From Sphingopyxis sp. BSN-002 (GTDB lineage: Bacteria > Pseudomonadota > Alphaproteobacteria > Sphingomonadales > Sphingomonadaceae), in contig NZ_CP091804.1 of the NCBI RefSeq assembly GCF_022024275.1, positions 2,002,501 through 2,066,500 of the forward strand: a stretch of 64,000 nt of DNA, read 5' to 3'. The notes below the pieces were generated by a model, which searched no databases, was not told the origin of the DNA, and worked only from the letters and a program-made list of their open reading frames with translations. Within the stretch, counting starts at the first letter, position 1, and each line of letters starts with the position of its first letter. Below, piece by piece: positions 16,343 through 26,196 of this stretch. The position numbers and the translations under genes were made by a program.

Positions 16343-17713
16343 ATGCGGCGGGGGTTCTTCCAGTCGACCACCTTCCGGCTCGCGCTGGCGCTGCTGCTGG
16401 TGCAGGTCGCGGCGCTGGCGCTGGGGCTGACCGTCATCCACCGCTTTACCGCCGCGACGATCCTGTCCGACGCGCGGACCGCCGCCGAGGTCGCCCGCGA
16501 CGATTTCGCGGAGGAATATCGGCAGGAAGGCGAAGCGGGACTGGTGCGTGCGATCCGCGACCGGCTGGCCGTCCGCGACGACCGGAATTTCGTCGTGCTG
16601 CTGAAGGGCCCCGACGGCACGGCGATCGCGGGCAATCTGAAGCAATGGCCGGCAACGGTGGGCAATGGCGAACGCTGGAGGCGGATCAGCCTGTTCCGCG
16701 AAGGCGGGCTTGCCGCCGAGGAAATGGGGATCGTCACGACCCCACTCGAAGGCGGCCGCGTCCTGCTGACCGGCGAGGTACTCGAGGCGCAGGCGCAGCT
16801 GGCGCGGGCGAGCCAGGCGGCGTTCCTCTATGCCCTTGCGGCCGGCATCCTGCTCGCGGCGATCGTCGCGTGGGTTGCCGCCTGGATATTGGCACGGCGC
16901 GTCGACGCCTTTGCCCGCGCCGCGTCAGCGATCGCGGCAGGTAAGCTCGACGCACGGGTCGAGCGCGACGAGACCGGCGACGCTTTCGACCGGCTGGGCA
17001 CCTCGATCAACGCGATGCTCGAGCGGATCGAGGCGCTGGTCGGCGAGCTGCGCATGGTCACGGACTCGATGGCGCACGACCTGCGCTCCCCGGTATCGCG
17101 GATGAAGGCGACGCTCGAACAGGCGCTCGGCCGCACGCGGGACGCGCAAGCGACCGTCGCACTGGCGGGCGCGATCGACGAGGCCGACAGCCTGCACCGG
17201 CTGCTCGACACAGCGCTCGAGATCAGCCGCGCCGAGGCGGGGATCGGCCGCGACCAGTTCGCGCACTTCGCGCTCGCGCCTCTGCTCGAGGATCTGGCCG
17301 AGGTCTATGGGCCGCTCGCCGAGGATGAGGGATTTGCAATCGCGGTGGCCGCACCAGCCGATCTGGCGGTGGTCGCGCATCGCGAGATGCTGCTGCGTGC
17401 GCTGTCGAACCTGATCGACAATGCGCTGAAATATGCTGTCGGCGGATCGACCATCCGGTTGGCGGCGGCGCAAAACGGGTCCCAAGTGGCGCTGTCGGTC
17501 AGCGACGACGGGCCGGGCATATCCGAAGACCAGATGGGCGAGGCGGCACGGCGCTTCGTCCGCCTCGATCCCGCGCGCGGCGGATCGGGCGCAGGGCTCG
17601 GCCTGTCGCTTGTCGAGACGATCGCGCATATGCACGGCGGCACGATGACGATCGGACGCGCCGACCCGCACGGCATGGCCGTGACGCTGCGCCTGCCGAT
17701 TGCTTCGGACTGA
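16343..17713 (+). CDS. Sensor histidine kinase
   Basis: A 456-residue inner-membrane kinase with two transmembrane segments (about 12-34 and 163-185) flanking a periplasmic sensor region of about 130 residues. A HAMP domain follows (ILARRVDAFARAASAIAAGKLDARV), then the phospho-acceptor His245 in SMAHDLRSPVSR. The ATPase has the N box NLIDNALKYAV, G1 SDDGPGIS and G2 GAGLGLSLVETI. The family suits a partner of the OmpR-type regulator 6 bp upstream. The periplasmic region shows no recognisable ligand motif. Confidence 0.92.
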   Translation: MRRGFFQSTTFRLALALLLVQVAALALGLTVIHRFTAATILSDARTAAEVARDDFAEEYRQEGEAGLVRAIRDRLAVRDDRNFVVLLKGPDGTAIAGNLKQWPATVGNGERWRRISLFREGGLAAEEMGIVTTPLEGGRVLLTGEVLEAQAQLARASQAAFLYALAAGILLAAIVAWVAAWILARRVDAFARAASAIAAGKLDARVERDETGDAFDRLGTSINAMLERIEALVGELRMVTDSMAHDLRSPVSRMKATLEQALGRTRDAQATVALAGAIDEADSLHRLLDTALEISRAEAGIGRDQFAHFALAPLLEDLAEVYGPLAEDEGFAIAVAAPADLAVVAHREMLLRALSNLIDNALKYAVGGSTIRLAAAQNGSQVALSVSDDGPGISEDQMGEAARRFVRLDPARGGSGAGLGLSLVETIAHMHGGTMTIGRADPHGMAVTLRLPIASD

Positions 17714-17771
17714 CGCCGAAGCCGATGGAGTCGCGCTAGGCTCTGCGTAGCTCCCGCATCAATTTGGGCGC

Positions 17772-18458
17772 GTGACCGAAAACGGGGGCCATATCCATCT
17801 GATCCTGCCGGACGCGACCGAGCGTGCGGCCTGTTTTCGCGTCCTTGCCGAGGGCGGCGGGCGGATCGTGCGGAGCTTCGCGAGCGCGGCGGCGTGGTTC
17901 GAGGCGGGCGCCGATGCCGATTGCGCAATCCTGCTCTTTGCATGGCACCAGCCCGGCGACCTGGGCGGCGCGGCGCTGCTCGACCGGGTCGGCGAGCGCG
18001 GCGACGTGACGATCTTCGTCGCGGCGAGCCGCCTGACGATCGAGGAAACGCGCCTGATCCTGCGCGGCGGAGCGCATGATCTGCTTCCCGCGCCGCTCGA
18101 CCCGCGGCTCGTGCGCCGCGCGATCGACGGCGCGGCGGAAGGCTGGTGCGAACGGCAGATGATGCTCGCGCGGCGACGCGAGGCCGAACTGCGCCTCGCC
18201 GCCCTGACCCCGCGCGAGCGCGACATATTGGAGGGCATCGCATCGGGGCTCGGCAACAAGGCGATCGCGCGGCGGCTCGCGCTCAGTCCGCGTACCGTCG
18301 AGGTTCACCGCGCGAATATCATGCGCCGCGCCGGCGCCGGCAGCGTCGCCGAACTGCTGCGGCTGCAGTTCACCGCCGAGATGGCGCAACGCAATCCTCT
18401 CCATTTCGGTGCATCTGACGGAACCATCGCGGCCGGGGGCGCGATTGGCTCCCTATAA
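17772..18458 (+). CDS. LuxR-type regulator with degenerate receiver domain
   Basis: A 228-residue protein, GTG start. The C-terminal LuxR helix-turn-helix is strong: LTPRERDILEGIASGLGNKAIARRLALSPRTVEVHRANIMRRAG. The N-terminal 125 residues align in shape to a FixJ-type receiver, but the phosphorylation chemistry is gone: the acidic pair is LP (HLILPDAT), the acceptor position reads LLFAWHQPGDLGG with a hydrophobic residue near 56 in place of Asp, and the conserved Lys region reads LLPAPLDP. It should therefore work without phosphorylation. It lies 58 bp after the kinase gene on the same strand and may be an auxiliary output of that operon. Confidence 0.85.
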   Translation: MTENGGHIHLILPDATERAACFRVLAEGGGRIVRSFASAAAWFEAGADADCAILLFAWHQPGDLGGAALLDRVGERGDVTIFVAASRLTIEETRLILRGGAHDLLPAPLDPRLVRRAIDGAAEGWCERQMMLARRREAELRLAALTPRERDILEGIASGLGNKAIARRLALSPRTVEVHRANIMRRAGAGSVAELLRLQFTAEMAQRNPLHFGASDGTIAAGGAIGSL

Positions 18459-18466
18459 GGGACGGG

Positions 18467-18510
18467 AACGGAGCCGCATCTGTGAGTTGGTCCCCACAGA
18501 TGTTTCCGTT
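18467..18510. repeat. Long hairpin between convergent transcription units
   Basis: AACGGA (18467-18472) and CATCTGTG (18477-18484) pair with CACAGATG (18495-18502) and TCCGTT (18505-18510), giving 14 base pairs split by a small internal loop and capped by a ten-base loop. It begins nine bases after the LuxR gene, in a 140-bp gap between convergent genes. No T-run follows on either strand. It is probably a transcript end or processing signal; a small RNA cannot be excluded. Confidence 0.5.
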
Positions 18511-18598
18511 CACGCTCGCGGTCATCCCCACCTGACCGCGATTCCCAACGGGGCCGGCGGAGGTAGTTCCACTTTCGTCGGCCCAACGGGTGCGGGGA

Positions 18599-19645
18599 CT
18601 ATCCGGTTACGAGCGCGCGCTGTTCGGCACGGCCCATCGAAAGCAGGATCGGGTCCGATGCCTGCCGCGCCATGAAATCGGTCTTGCCGGCGATCCCCTG
18701 CCATTCGATCGCGATCAGCGACTGCGCGATCGCGCCGCCGAGCGTGTCGCCGGGACCGGGCAGGATGATGACGTCGGGAGCGAACTCCTTGACCGCGATC
18801 TGTACCGAGAGCGCGAAATCATAGGGCGCGAGGATCTGATGGCCGAAGGTATAGTCCCAGACCTGCGTGGGGTCGCTGGCGAAGCGTCGCCAGATATGGC
18901 CGCGGCCGTCGACCATCGGGATCGCGGGACCGCCGAAAAGCGAGGCGGGCAGCTCGGCCTTCGCCTTGTCCGAGCTGCCGAACATCAGCGGCGTATGGAA
19001 CGGGCCGTGACCGGCGAGGCGGAGCGGATCGCGGCCGGGAGTCGGCGGCGCTTCGGCCAGCAGCGCAGCGAGGCCCTCCTCATTGCCCGCGAAGACGAGC
19101 ATGCCCGCAAGGTCGATCGAGAGCGCGAGGTCGTGGCCGGGGCGCGCGTCGATGGCATCGACCAGCGCGAACAGCTGCTCGCGCAGACCCGGAACCGGTC
19201 GCCAGTCCTCGTCGACCCCCTGCAGCAAAATCTGCCCGCCGGGTCCGTGCGTCTGGCTGTTGAGGCCCATCGCGTTCGAGATGCGGAAGCCGTCTTCGAC
19301 CGACACTGCGCCGCCGAGCGCCAGAGCGCTGTACCAGCCCATCGAATTGCCCGCGACGGCGACGATATCGAATCTGTCGCGATCGATGCTCAGATAGTCG
19401 AGCGCGGTCGCGGTGTAGATCAGCGGCGCCGCGACATCGCCGCGCATATGTTCGGCGACACTGAAACGCTCGGCGCCATCGAGTTCGGTGACGGTCGGCT
19501 GGCCGCGCTCGCGGCGCTGCCCATCGAAGTTCGCAATGAGGTCGGTGAAGCGCGCACCGTGGAGTCGCGCAATGCTGCCGAGTTCACCCTTGCCATAGGT
19601 GCCGCGGCCGGGTGCGACGACGAGCGCGGTCCGCCGCGCGCTCAT
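18599..19645 (-). CDS. FabD-like acyltransferase (ACP S-malonyltransferase superfamily)
   Basis: A 348-residue protein of the acyl carrier protein acyltransferase superfamily. The nucleophile elbow is VAGNSMGWYSALALGGA (GxSxG) and the catalytic His is in GHGPFHTPLMF. Several segments differ from housekeeping FabD: the N-terminal GRGTYGKGELG, and the oxyanion Gln region. It is therefore probably a specialised acyltransferase. It overlaps the stop of the fused 2-oxoacid dehydrogenase by 4 bp (ATGA), so the two are translationally coupled. Handling of an acyl group made by that enzyme is a reasonable inference. Confidence 0.75.
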   Translation of the reverse strand: MSARRTALVVAPGRGTYGKGELGSIARLHGARFTDLIANFDGQRRERGQPTVTELDGAERFSVAEHMRGDVAAPLIYTATALDYLSIDRDRFDIVAVAGNSMGWYSALALGGAVSVEDGFRISNAMGLNSQTHGPGGQILLQGVDEDWRPVPGLREQLFALVDAIDARPGHDLALSIDLAGMLVFAGNEEGLAALLAEAPPTPGRDPLRLAGHGPFHTPLMFGSSDKAKAELPASLFGGPAIPMVDGRGHIWRRFASDPTQVWDYTFGHQILAPYDFALSVQIAVKEFAPDVIILPGPGDTLGGAIAQSLIAIEWQGIAGKTDFMARQASDPILLSMGRAEQRALVTG

Positions 19646-21849
19646 GCGAGCAACTCCTTCGCGGCGGCGTAGATGCTGTCACGGCTCGGCAGCGTCAGCG
19701 TCGCAGCCTTGCCAAGCGGGATGAAGCTGTCGTCGGCGGCGATGCGCTTGAGCGCCTTGCCGGGCGTGCGCTCGACGAAGGTCGCCATCAGCGCCTCGCT
19801 CTGCGAGCCGGTAATGCGGCATTCGTCGACGATCAGGATGCGCTTCGCGTCGCCGACGGCGGCGACGAGCTTGTCCTCGTCGACCGGATTAAGCCAGCGC
19901 AGATCAATGACGCGCGCCTTCACACCGTCGGCGGCGAGCAATTTTTCGGCCTGGCGCGAGAGATAATAGCCGTTGCCATAGGTGACGATCGCAAGGTCGG
20001 TGCCGTCGCCATGGATGCCGACGTCGCCGAAACGGATCGGCGTGCCGTCGCCCGGCGCCTCATAGACGCTGGTCCAGAGGCCGTCGCCTTCCTCATGAAG
20101 GTCGCGGGTCATGTAGAGCGCGATCGGTTCGACGAAGACGACCACCCGCTGCTCTTCGCGCGCGAGGCGGACGCATTCGCGGAGCATGTGCACCGCGTCG
20201 CGGCCGTTCGACGGGACAGCGAGGATCACGCCCGGAATGTCGCGGAAGACCGCCAGGCTGTTGTCGTTGTGGAAGTGGCCACCAAAACCCTTCTGATAGC
20301 CGAGCCCCGCGATGCGGATCACCATCGGATTGGTGTACTGGCCGTTCGAGAAGAAGCTGAGGGTCGCCGCCTCGCCGCGGATCTGGTCCTCGGCATTGTG
20401 GACATAGGCGAGGAACTGGATCTCGGGCATCGGCACGAAGCCGTTGTGCGCCATGCCGATCGCGAGCCCGAGGATCGCCTGTTCGTCGAGCAGGGTGTTG
20501 ACGACGCGCGCCGGGCCGAAGCGCTGGTGGAGCTTCGCGGTAACGTTGTAGACGCCGCCTTTCGGCCCGACATCCTCACCCATGACGGCGATTTCCTCAT
20601 GCGCGAGCATCAGGTCGGCGAGCGCCCACGAAAGCAGCCGCGCCATGTGCATCGGCTTGTCCATCTGGCCGGCATCGCTGCCGAACATCGTGGCGCGATC
20701 CTCCGCCGACGGGGTGTTCGGCCGCGCGACTTCGCGGGAGGGAGGGATCAGACTGTCCATCACATGCGCGGCGGTCGTGATCTTCGGCCGCAGGATCGCC
20801 GCTTCGGCCTGCCGCGCGAGCGTCGCGCCGATCTCTTCATAGGTTTCGGCGATCTCGGCGGGCGTCATCCAGCCCTGTTCGGCCATCAGCGCCGCGCCCG
20901 CGAGCAAGGGATCGCGCGCTTCGTCCGATTCGATCAGCGCCTTCGGAAGATAGACGCCCTGCACGTCGGAACCGGCGTGCCCGTAGAGCCGGACGGTGGC
21001 CATATGAAGGAAGACGGGCTTGCGATAGCGGCGCGCATAGTCTGCCGCCTCGCACGCGCCCGCATAGGCCGAAACGAGGTCGGTGCCGTCGCACTGGATA
21101 TAATGAAGCCCGGCGCGATGACGGAACTGCGCCTCGATCCAGCCCGTGGGCGTGCGCGTCGAAATGCCGATACCATTGTCCTCGCAGAGGAAGATCAGCG
21201 GCATCGGCGTGCCCTGAAAGGCCGCCCAGCCCGCGGTGTTGAACGCGCCCTGCGCGGTCGAATGGTTCGCCGAGGCGTCGCCGAAACTCGTCAGCACGAC
21301 GGCGTCGTCGGGAAGCGGCAGATCCTTGCGGCCGAGCCGGCGCGCGATGCCCACCGAGAAGGCGGCGCCGACCGCTTTCGGCAGATGCGAGGCGATCGTC
21401 GAGGTTTGCGGCGGGATGCTGAGCGGCTTCGATCCGATCACCTTGTGGCGTCCGCCCGAAATCGGATCCTCCGACGAGGCCGCAAAGCTCAGGAGCATGT
21501 CCCAGGTCGCGCTCTCGCCCGGAAGCTGCCGCGCGCGGTGGAGCTGGAAGGCGTTCGAGCGATAGTGGAGGAACGCCATGTCGGTGACGCGCAGTGCCGC
21601 AGCGACCGCCGCATTGCCCTCATGCCCCGACGAGCCGATCGTATAGAAGCCCTCGCCACGCGCCTGCAGATGGCGCGACAGCCGGTCCATCTGGCGGCTG
21701 GTCAGCTGCGAGAGGAAGATGTCGGTCGCGTCGGCGCGCGACAGGCCGATGGCAGCGGGGTCGGGCGAACCATCGCGGCGAGCCAGCGAGCCGTTTGCCA
21801 GCGCGCCAAGGAATTTCTCATGTACTGCCTGCGCCGCGTCCACCGACAT
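19642..21849 (-). CDS. Fused alpha/beta E1 subunit of a 2-oxoacid dehydrogenase
   Basis: A 735-residue protein joining both E1 subunits of a branched-chain-type 2-oxoacid dehydrogenase. The alpha part (about 1-370) has the thiamine diphosphate motif starting SFGDASANHSTAQGAFN and ending CEDNGIGIS. The beta part (about 400-735) has the expected GEDVGPKGGVYNVT, LDEQAILGLAIGMAHNGF, and the C-terminal domain VIDLRWLNPVDEDKL. It decarboxylates a branched 2-oxoacid to an acyl group. Genes for E2 and E3 are not adjacent; the only partner is the overlapping FabD-like acyltransferase. The start is ATG at 21849, with a 160-bp divergent gap upstream. Confidence 0.88.
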   Translation of the reverse strand: MSVDAAQAVHEKFLGALANGSLARRDGSPDPAAIGLSRADATDIFLSQLTSRQMDRLSRHLQARGEGFYTIGSSGHEGNAAVAAALRVTDMAFLHYRSNAFQLHRARQLPGESATWDMLLSFAASSEDPISGGRHKVIGSKPLSIPPQTSTIASHLPKAVGAAFSVGIARRLGRKDLPLPDDAVVLTSFGDASANHSTAQGAFNTAGWAAFQGTPMPLIFLCEDNGIGISTRTPTGWIEAQFRHRAGLHYIQCDGTDLVSAYAGACEAADYARRYRKPVFLHMATVRLYGHAGSDVQGVYLPKALIESDEARDPLLAGAALMAEQGWMTPAEIAETYEEIGATLARQAEAAILRPKITTAAHVMDSLIPPSREVARPNTPSAEDRATMFGSDAGQMDKPMHMARLLSWALADLMLAHEEIAVMGEDVGPKGGVYNVTAKLHQRFGPARVVNTLLDEQAILGLAIGMAHNGFVPMPEIQFLAYVHNAEDQIRGEAATLSFFSNGQYTNPMVIRIAGLGYQKGFGGHFHNDNSLAVFRDIPGVILAVPSNGRDAVHMLRECVRLAREEQRVVVFVEPIALYMTRDLHEEGDGLWTSVYEAPGDGTPIRFGDVGIHGDGTDLAIVTYGNGYYLSRQAEKLLAADGVKARVIDLRWLNPVDEDKLVAAVGDAKRILIVDECRITGSQSEALMATFVERTPGKALKRIAADDSFIPLGKAATLTLPSRDSIYAAAKELLA

Positions 21850-21973
21850 CCTCCGTCACCGCGCCATAAGGTTGCACCGGCAACCATCGGTCCTGTGGGG
21901 CGCGCGCTATAACGGGGCACCCCGGCGCGCAAGCATCTCTTGCCTTATCGCGCAGCCTCGCGCTACCACTTGA

Positions 21974-21990
21974 CCCGATGATGCATCGGG
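21974..21990. promoter_or_regulatory. Inverted repeat in divergent intergenic region
   Basis: CCCGATG-atg-CATCGGG is a perfect 7-bp dyad 20 bp upstream of the DUF4129 start, in the gap shared with the divergent E1 gene. It could be an operator or a short RNA hairpin in the leader. No regulator gene is adjacent, so the call rests on symmetry alone. Confidence 0.35.
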
Positions 21991-22009
21991 GCGGGGCACT
22001 GATTTCAAC

Positions 22010-22702
22010 ATGATGACGCTGTGGATCGCCCAAGCGGCAGCCGCGGCCGATGTACCGTCCGACGGGAGCGGCGGCTGGCTCATCGATCCCGAGCTTGCGG
22101 GACCGGCCTATAGCCAGACGGTCGCGGGCGGCGAGATACAGACCAGCTTCCCGCCTCCGCCACCTCGGCCCGAAAGGCCCGACTGGGATTTCGGCTGGCT
22201 GCGCGATTTCTTCGAATGGAGCGCACCGGCGCTGAAACCGCTCGCATGGATCGGCGCCGCCGTGCTGCTCCTCTTCATTCTCTATCATTTCGTGCCCGCC
22301 TTCGCCGACTGGGTCGACAATATCCGGTTCGGCAGAAAGCGGCGTGAAGTCGAGCAGGAGGTCGTCGGCGAAGCCGAAGCCGGGCGCGCACGCGCGCGTC
22401 TGGCCGATGCCGATGCGCTCGCCGCCGCGGGCCGCTTCGCCGAGGCGATCCACCTGCTGCTTTATCGCAGCGTCGACGACATCGAGAATCGCCGGCCCGG
22501 CCTCGTCCGCCCGGCGATGACCTCGCGCGAGCTTGCCGAGGCGCACGACCTGCCGTCGGTCGCGCGAACCGCGTTCAGCCGGATCGCCCGCGCGGTCGAG
22601 ATCAGCCTGTTCGGCGGCCGCGCGATCGACGAGAGCGCGTGGAGCGAGTGCCGCAGCGCCTATGCCGAGCTGACCGTGCCGCAGAACTGGGCGCGCGCAT
22701 GA
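22010..22702 (+). CDS. DUF4129 membrane protein
   Basis: A 230-residue protein with a proline-rich N-terminal half, one transmembrane helix (about 77-99, LAWIGAAVLLLFILYHFVP) and a cytoplasmic DUF4129-type tail (ADALAAAGRFAEAIHLLLYRSVDDIE and AVEISLFGGRAIDESAW). In other bacteria this domain is the C-terminal end of large transglutaminase-like proteins encoded beside moxR; here it stands alone. It is the first gene of a six-gene cluster with overlapping stops and starts. Function unknown; probably part of the MoxR-associated membrane machinery. Confidence 0.82.
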   Translation: MMTLWIAQAAAAADVPSDGSGGWLIDPELAGPAYSQTVAGGEIQTSFPPPPPRPERPDWDFGWLRDFFEWSAPALKPLAWIGAAVLLLFILYHFVPAFADWVDNIRFGRKRREVEQEVVGEAEAGRARARLADADALAAAGRFAEAIHLLLYRSVDDIENRRPGLVRPAMTSRELAEAHDLPSVARTAFSRIARAVEISLFGGRAIDESAWSECRSAYAELTVPQNWARA

Positions 22703-23931
22703 GCGGGCGGACTTCCGACACGGGCGGTTTCAACCCGCTGATGATTGCCGGGGTGGTGATCGTCGGCATCATCGCCTTCGTTGCGCTCTGGGCGCTGATC
22801 GCGCTCGGCCCGCAACTGTCGAGCGGCAACGACGGTGGCGGTCATGCGCTGTCGAAATCCGCGCCCGGCTATGCCGCTATCGTCGATCTGCTCGAGCGGT
22901 CGGGCGGCACGGTCGAACTGCGCCGCAGCGAAAAAAAGACCGTAGATGACGATTCGAAAGCGTTGCTCGTGCTGACGCCGACGCACGGGACGAAGCCGGA
23001 GGAAATGAAGGCGCTGCTCGACGGTGCTGGCGATGACCATGTCCTCGTCGTCCTTCCCAAATGGCAGACGATGCGGCTTCCCGGCCAGACGAAGAAGCCT
23101 GGATGGGTCAGCCATGGCTTTCCGGTCGCCCCGCCCGACGCCCTGCTTCCCGAGAGCCTGTTCGGAAAGGTCGCCATCGGCGCGCAGAGCGCCAAGGCGC
23201 AGAAGATCGCCGCCGAAATCGCCGGCCGTCCCTTCACGGCCTATCTGCCCGAGGATGCACAGGTCGTAGAAGGCGACGGGCTGGTTCCGCTGATCGCGGG
23301 AGCGAACGGCGGCGCAGTGCTGGCGATCGCGAAGGACCATAATGTCTATATTCTCGCCGATCCCGACCTGATCAACAATCTGGCCTTTGCCTCGCGCGAC
23401 AGGGCCGAGGCCGCCGCGATGCTTATCGACGCGGTGGGAGAGGATGCGGACGCCGACCTGCTGGCGTTCGACCTGACGCTCAACGGGTTCGGCAGCCAGC
23501 GCTCGCTGCTCCGCTTCGCCTTCGTTCCGCCCTTCATCGGGATCACCCTGTGCCTCATCGCGGCAGGCCTGCTCGCGCTATGGCAGGCCTGGATGCGCTT
23601 CGGTCCGGCACTGACGCCGAGCCGCGCGATTCCGATCTCGAAGGCGGCGCTGATCGCGAACAGCGCCGACCTGATCAAGCAGGCGCGGCGCGAGCTCGAC
23701 GGCGCCGACGCCTATGTCCACAGCCAGCGCCTCGCGATCGCGCGGCGCCTGCATGCGCCCTCGGGGCTCGACGCCGAGGCGACCGACGCATGGATCGACA
23801 AGCGGCTGAAGGGCGGCAACCTTTTTTCGGCTCTCGCGCGGCGGCTGGCGCTTGCGCGGAACCGGCATGAATTTTTGAGCGACGCACAGGCGCTGCACGA
23901 CATCAGAAAGGAATTATTGCGTGACGGCTGA
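22699..23931 (+). CDS. DUF4350 membrane protein
   Basis: A 410-residue protein with an N-terminal transmembrane helix (about 14-36) and a second near residue 290 ([18 protein letters not shown]). The region between them is a periplasmic DUF4350 domain ([22 protein letters not shown] at its start), often likened to glutamine-amidotransferase-like folds. ATG overlaps the preceding stop (ATGA). It always travels with moxR and DUF58 genes, suggesting a shared complex. No catalytic residues can be assigned. Confidence 0.82.
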   Translation: MSGRTSDTGGFNPLMIAGVVIVGIIAFVALWALIALGPQLSSGNDGGGHALSKSAPGYAAIVDLLERSGGTVELRRSEKKTVDDDSKALLVLTPTHGTKPEEMKALLDGAGDDHVLVVLPKWQTMRLPGQTKKPGWVSHGFPVAPPDALLPESLFGKVAIGAQSAKAQKIAAEIAGRPFTAYLPEDAQVVEGDGLVPLIAGANGGAVLAIAKDHNVYILADPDLINNLAFASRDRAEAAAMLIDAVGEDADADLLAFDLTLNGFGSQRSLLRFAFVPPFIGITLCLIAAGLLALWQAWMRFGPALTPSRAIPISKAALIANSADLIKQARRELDGADAYVHSQRLAIARRLHAPSGLDAEATDAWIDKRLKGGNLFSALARRLALARNRHEFLSDAQALHDIRKELLRDG

Positions 23932-24883
23932 GATCGATAGCGTGAAGGCGCTGGGCGCCGCGATCGAGGGCGAGGTCGCCAAGGTCGTGTTCGGGCAGGG
24001 CCCGCTGACCCGCATGGTGACGATCGCGTTGCTCGCGGGCGGGCATGTGCTTCTCGAAGGGCCGCCGGGAACCGCGAAGACCCTGCTCGCGCAGGCCTTT
24101 GCCCGCGCCGTCGGCCTCGATTTCGGGCGCATCCAGTTCACTCCCGACCTGATGCCCGGCGACATCCTGGGGTCGAACCTGTTCAACTTCCAGACGTCGA
24201 GCTTCACGCTCACCAAGGGCCCGATCTTTACCGAGCTGCTGCTCGCCGACGAAATCAACCGCACCCCGCCCAAGACGCAGGCCGCGCTGCTGGAGGCGAT
24301 GCAGGAGCGGCGCGTGACGATCAACGGCGAACCGCATGCAATGAGCCCGCGCTTCACCGTGCTCGCGACGCAGAATCCGATCGAGCAGCAAGGCGTCTAT
24401 CCGCTGCCCGAAGCGCAGCTCGACCGCTTCCTGTTCAAGCTGGTCGTCGACTATCCCGACGCCGACGAGGAACGCCGCATCGTCGCCGATCACGGCGGAC
24501 GCTTCAAAAGCCCGTCGGTTTCGGATTTCGGGGTCGAAAAGATCACCGATGCCAAGGCGATCGGCGCGGCGATCGATGCGATCGCGACCGTGCGTCTCGC
24601 GGAAGAGGTCGTCGACTATATCGTTCGCCTGATCCGCTCGACGCGCGCGAGCGCCGACCTCGAATGCGGCGCAAGCCCACGCGCCGCGACGATGCTGGCA
24701 CGCGCCGCCTGCGCCGCGGCGGCGCTCGAAGGGCGCGACTATGTGATCCCCGACGACGTCCAGCGGCTCGCCGCAGGCGTGCTCCGCCACCGCGTCATCC
24801 TGTCGGCGGCCGCCGAGATCGAGGGCCGGAACGTCGAGCAGGTCATCGCCGACCTTGTGGAACGCGAGGAAGTCCCGCGTTGA
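23921..24883 (+). CDS. MoxR-family AAA+ ATPase
   Basis: A 320-residue AAA+ chaperone of the MoxR family. Walker A is GPPGTAKT (about 47-54), Walker [10 protein letters not shown] (about 106-114), followed by [16 protein letters not shown], sensor 1 [22 protein letters not shown] and the C-terminal lid. GTG start lies 11 bp inside the DUF4350 gene. MoxR proteins work with vWA/DUF58 partners to mature or assemble other proteins, and the DUF58 gene follows directly. Client unknown. Confidence 0.93.
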   Translation: MTAEIDSVKALGAAIEGEVAKVVFGQGPLTRMVTIALLAGGHVLLEGPPGTAKTLLAQAFARAVGLDFGRIQFTPDLMPGDILGSNLFNFQTSSFTLTKGPIFTELLLADEINRTPPKTQAALLEAMQERRVTINGEPHAMSPRFTVLATQNPIEQQGVYPLPEAQLDRFLFKLVVDYPDADEERRIVADHGGRFKSPSVSDFGVEKITDAKAIGAAIDAIATVRLAEEVVDYIVRLIRSTRASADLECGASPRAATMLARAACAAAALEGRDYVIPDDVQRLAAGVLRHRVILSAAAEIEGRNVEQVIADLVEREEVPR

Positions 24884-26196
24884 TCTATCCGACCCGCCGC
24901 GCGATCTATCTCCTGCTGCTTGGCGCCCCGCTGGCGCTGGCGCTCGGGCTGCTGCGTCCCGACCTGTGGGTGGTCGCGCCGGCGTGGATCGGCCTGCTGT
25001 TTTTCGGACTGCTGCTCGACGCGATGCTCGGCGCCAATCCGCGCCGCCTCGCGCTCGACGCGCAGGTGCCGCATCAGGTCGGGGTCGGCGATCCGTTCGA
25101 CCTCAGGCTGTCGACGAGCGGCGGCGGCGTGCCGCGCCGCGCCGAAATCGCGCTCCAGCTCGACGAGCGGCTCGCCCCCGGGGGTCGGCTGGCCGACGAG
25201 ATGGTGAAGGCGGCCGACGCGAACGCGCTTGTCCGCACGCTCCCGCTCACCGCCTCGCGGCGCGGACAGGCACTGATCTGGGCGCTGTGGATGCGCTGGG
25301 CGGGGCCGCTGGGGCTCGTCTGGAAGCAGCGCCGCTTCCAGCTCGCCCGCGAAATCACGGTGGTGCCGAGCCTGCGGTCGGTCAGCGAGGAAGGTAGCCG
25401 CCTGTTCCAGCGCAACAGCTGGTTCGGCCTCCGCCAGCAGCAGATCCGCGGCGAGGGCACCGAATATGAGGCGCTCGCCGAATATCAGGCGGGCATGGAC
25501 CGGCGCTCGATCGACTGGAACGCTTCCGCACGGCACGTAAAGCTGCTCGCCAAGGAATATCGCGTCGAGCGCGACAATCGGGTCGTTCTGGCGATCGACG
25601 CCGGACGCACGATGGCCGAGCCCGTCGGCGGGATGCCGCGCGTCGACCGCGCGGTGTCGGCGGCGCTGCTGCTCGCCTATGCCGGGCTCAAGCTCGGCGA
25701 CCGGATCAGTTTCTTTTCCTTTGCCGCCAAGCCGCAGGCGCTGACCCCCGCCTATCTGCACATCCAGGACTTCCCGGCGTTGCAGCGCGCCGCGAGCAAG
25801 ATCGACTATGCGCCGGTCGAGAGCAATTTCACCCTCGCGCTGATGACGCTGTCGGCCGAGCTGAACCGCCGCTCGCTGATCATCCTGTTCACCGAATTCA
25901 CCGACGCGACGAGCGCCGACCTGATGATCCGTGCGGCCGGCAGGCTGGTGAAGAAGCACCGGCTGCTGTTCGTCGTGATCCGCGACGACGAGGTCGAGGA
26001 AGAGGAACGCCGCCGACCCGAAAGCGCGGCGGATATCACCCGGTCGAACGTCGCCGCGGCGATGCTGCGCGACCGCCAGCTGGTGATCGCTCGGCTCCAG
26101 CGGCTGGGCGTCGACGTGCTCGAAGTGCCCGCCGACGCGATGGGCGCGAGCGTGGTCGAAGCCTATCTGGGCATCAAGCGGGCAGGCAGCCTGTGA
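24880..26196 (+). CDS. DUF58 domain protein (MoxR partner)
   Basis: A 438-residue protein starting at TTG in the overlap TTGA with the moxR stop. Two transmembrane helices lie near the N-terminus (about 8-52), followed by an extended region and the DUF58 signature ([26 protein letters not shown]) leading into a vWA-like domain whose MIDAS-like start reads [11 protein letters not shown]. The canonical DxSxS becomes DAGRT, so metal binding may be altered. Gene order and coupling mark it as the MoxR partner. Confidence 0.88.
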   Translation: MIYPTRRAIYLLLLGAPLALALGLLRPDLWVVAPAWIGLLFFGLLLDAMLGANPRRLALDAQVPHQVGVGDPFDLRLSTSGGGVPRRAEIALQLDERLAPGGRLADEMVKAADANALVRTLPLTASRRGQALIWALWMRWAGPLGLVWKQRRFQLAREITVVPSLRSVSEEGSRLFQRNSWFGLRQQQIRGEGTEYEALAEYQAGMDRRSIDWNASARHVKLLAKEYRVERDNRVVLAIDAGRTMAEPVGGMPRVDRAVSAALLLAYAGLKLGDRISFFSFAAKPQALTPAYLHIQDFPALQRAASKIDYAPVESNFTLALMTLSAELNRRSLIILFTEFTDATSADLMIRAAGRLVKKHRLLFVVIRDDEVEEEERRRPESAADITRSNVAAAMLRDRQLVIARLQRLGVDVLEVPADAMGASVVEAYLGIKRAGSL

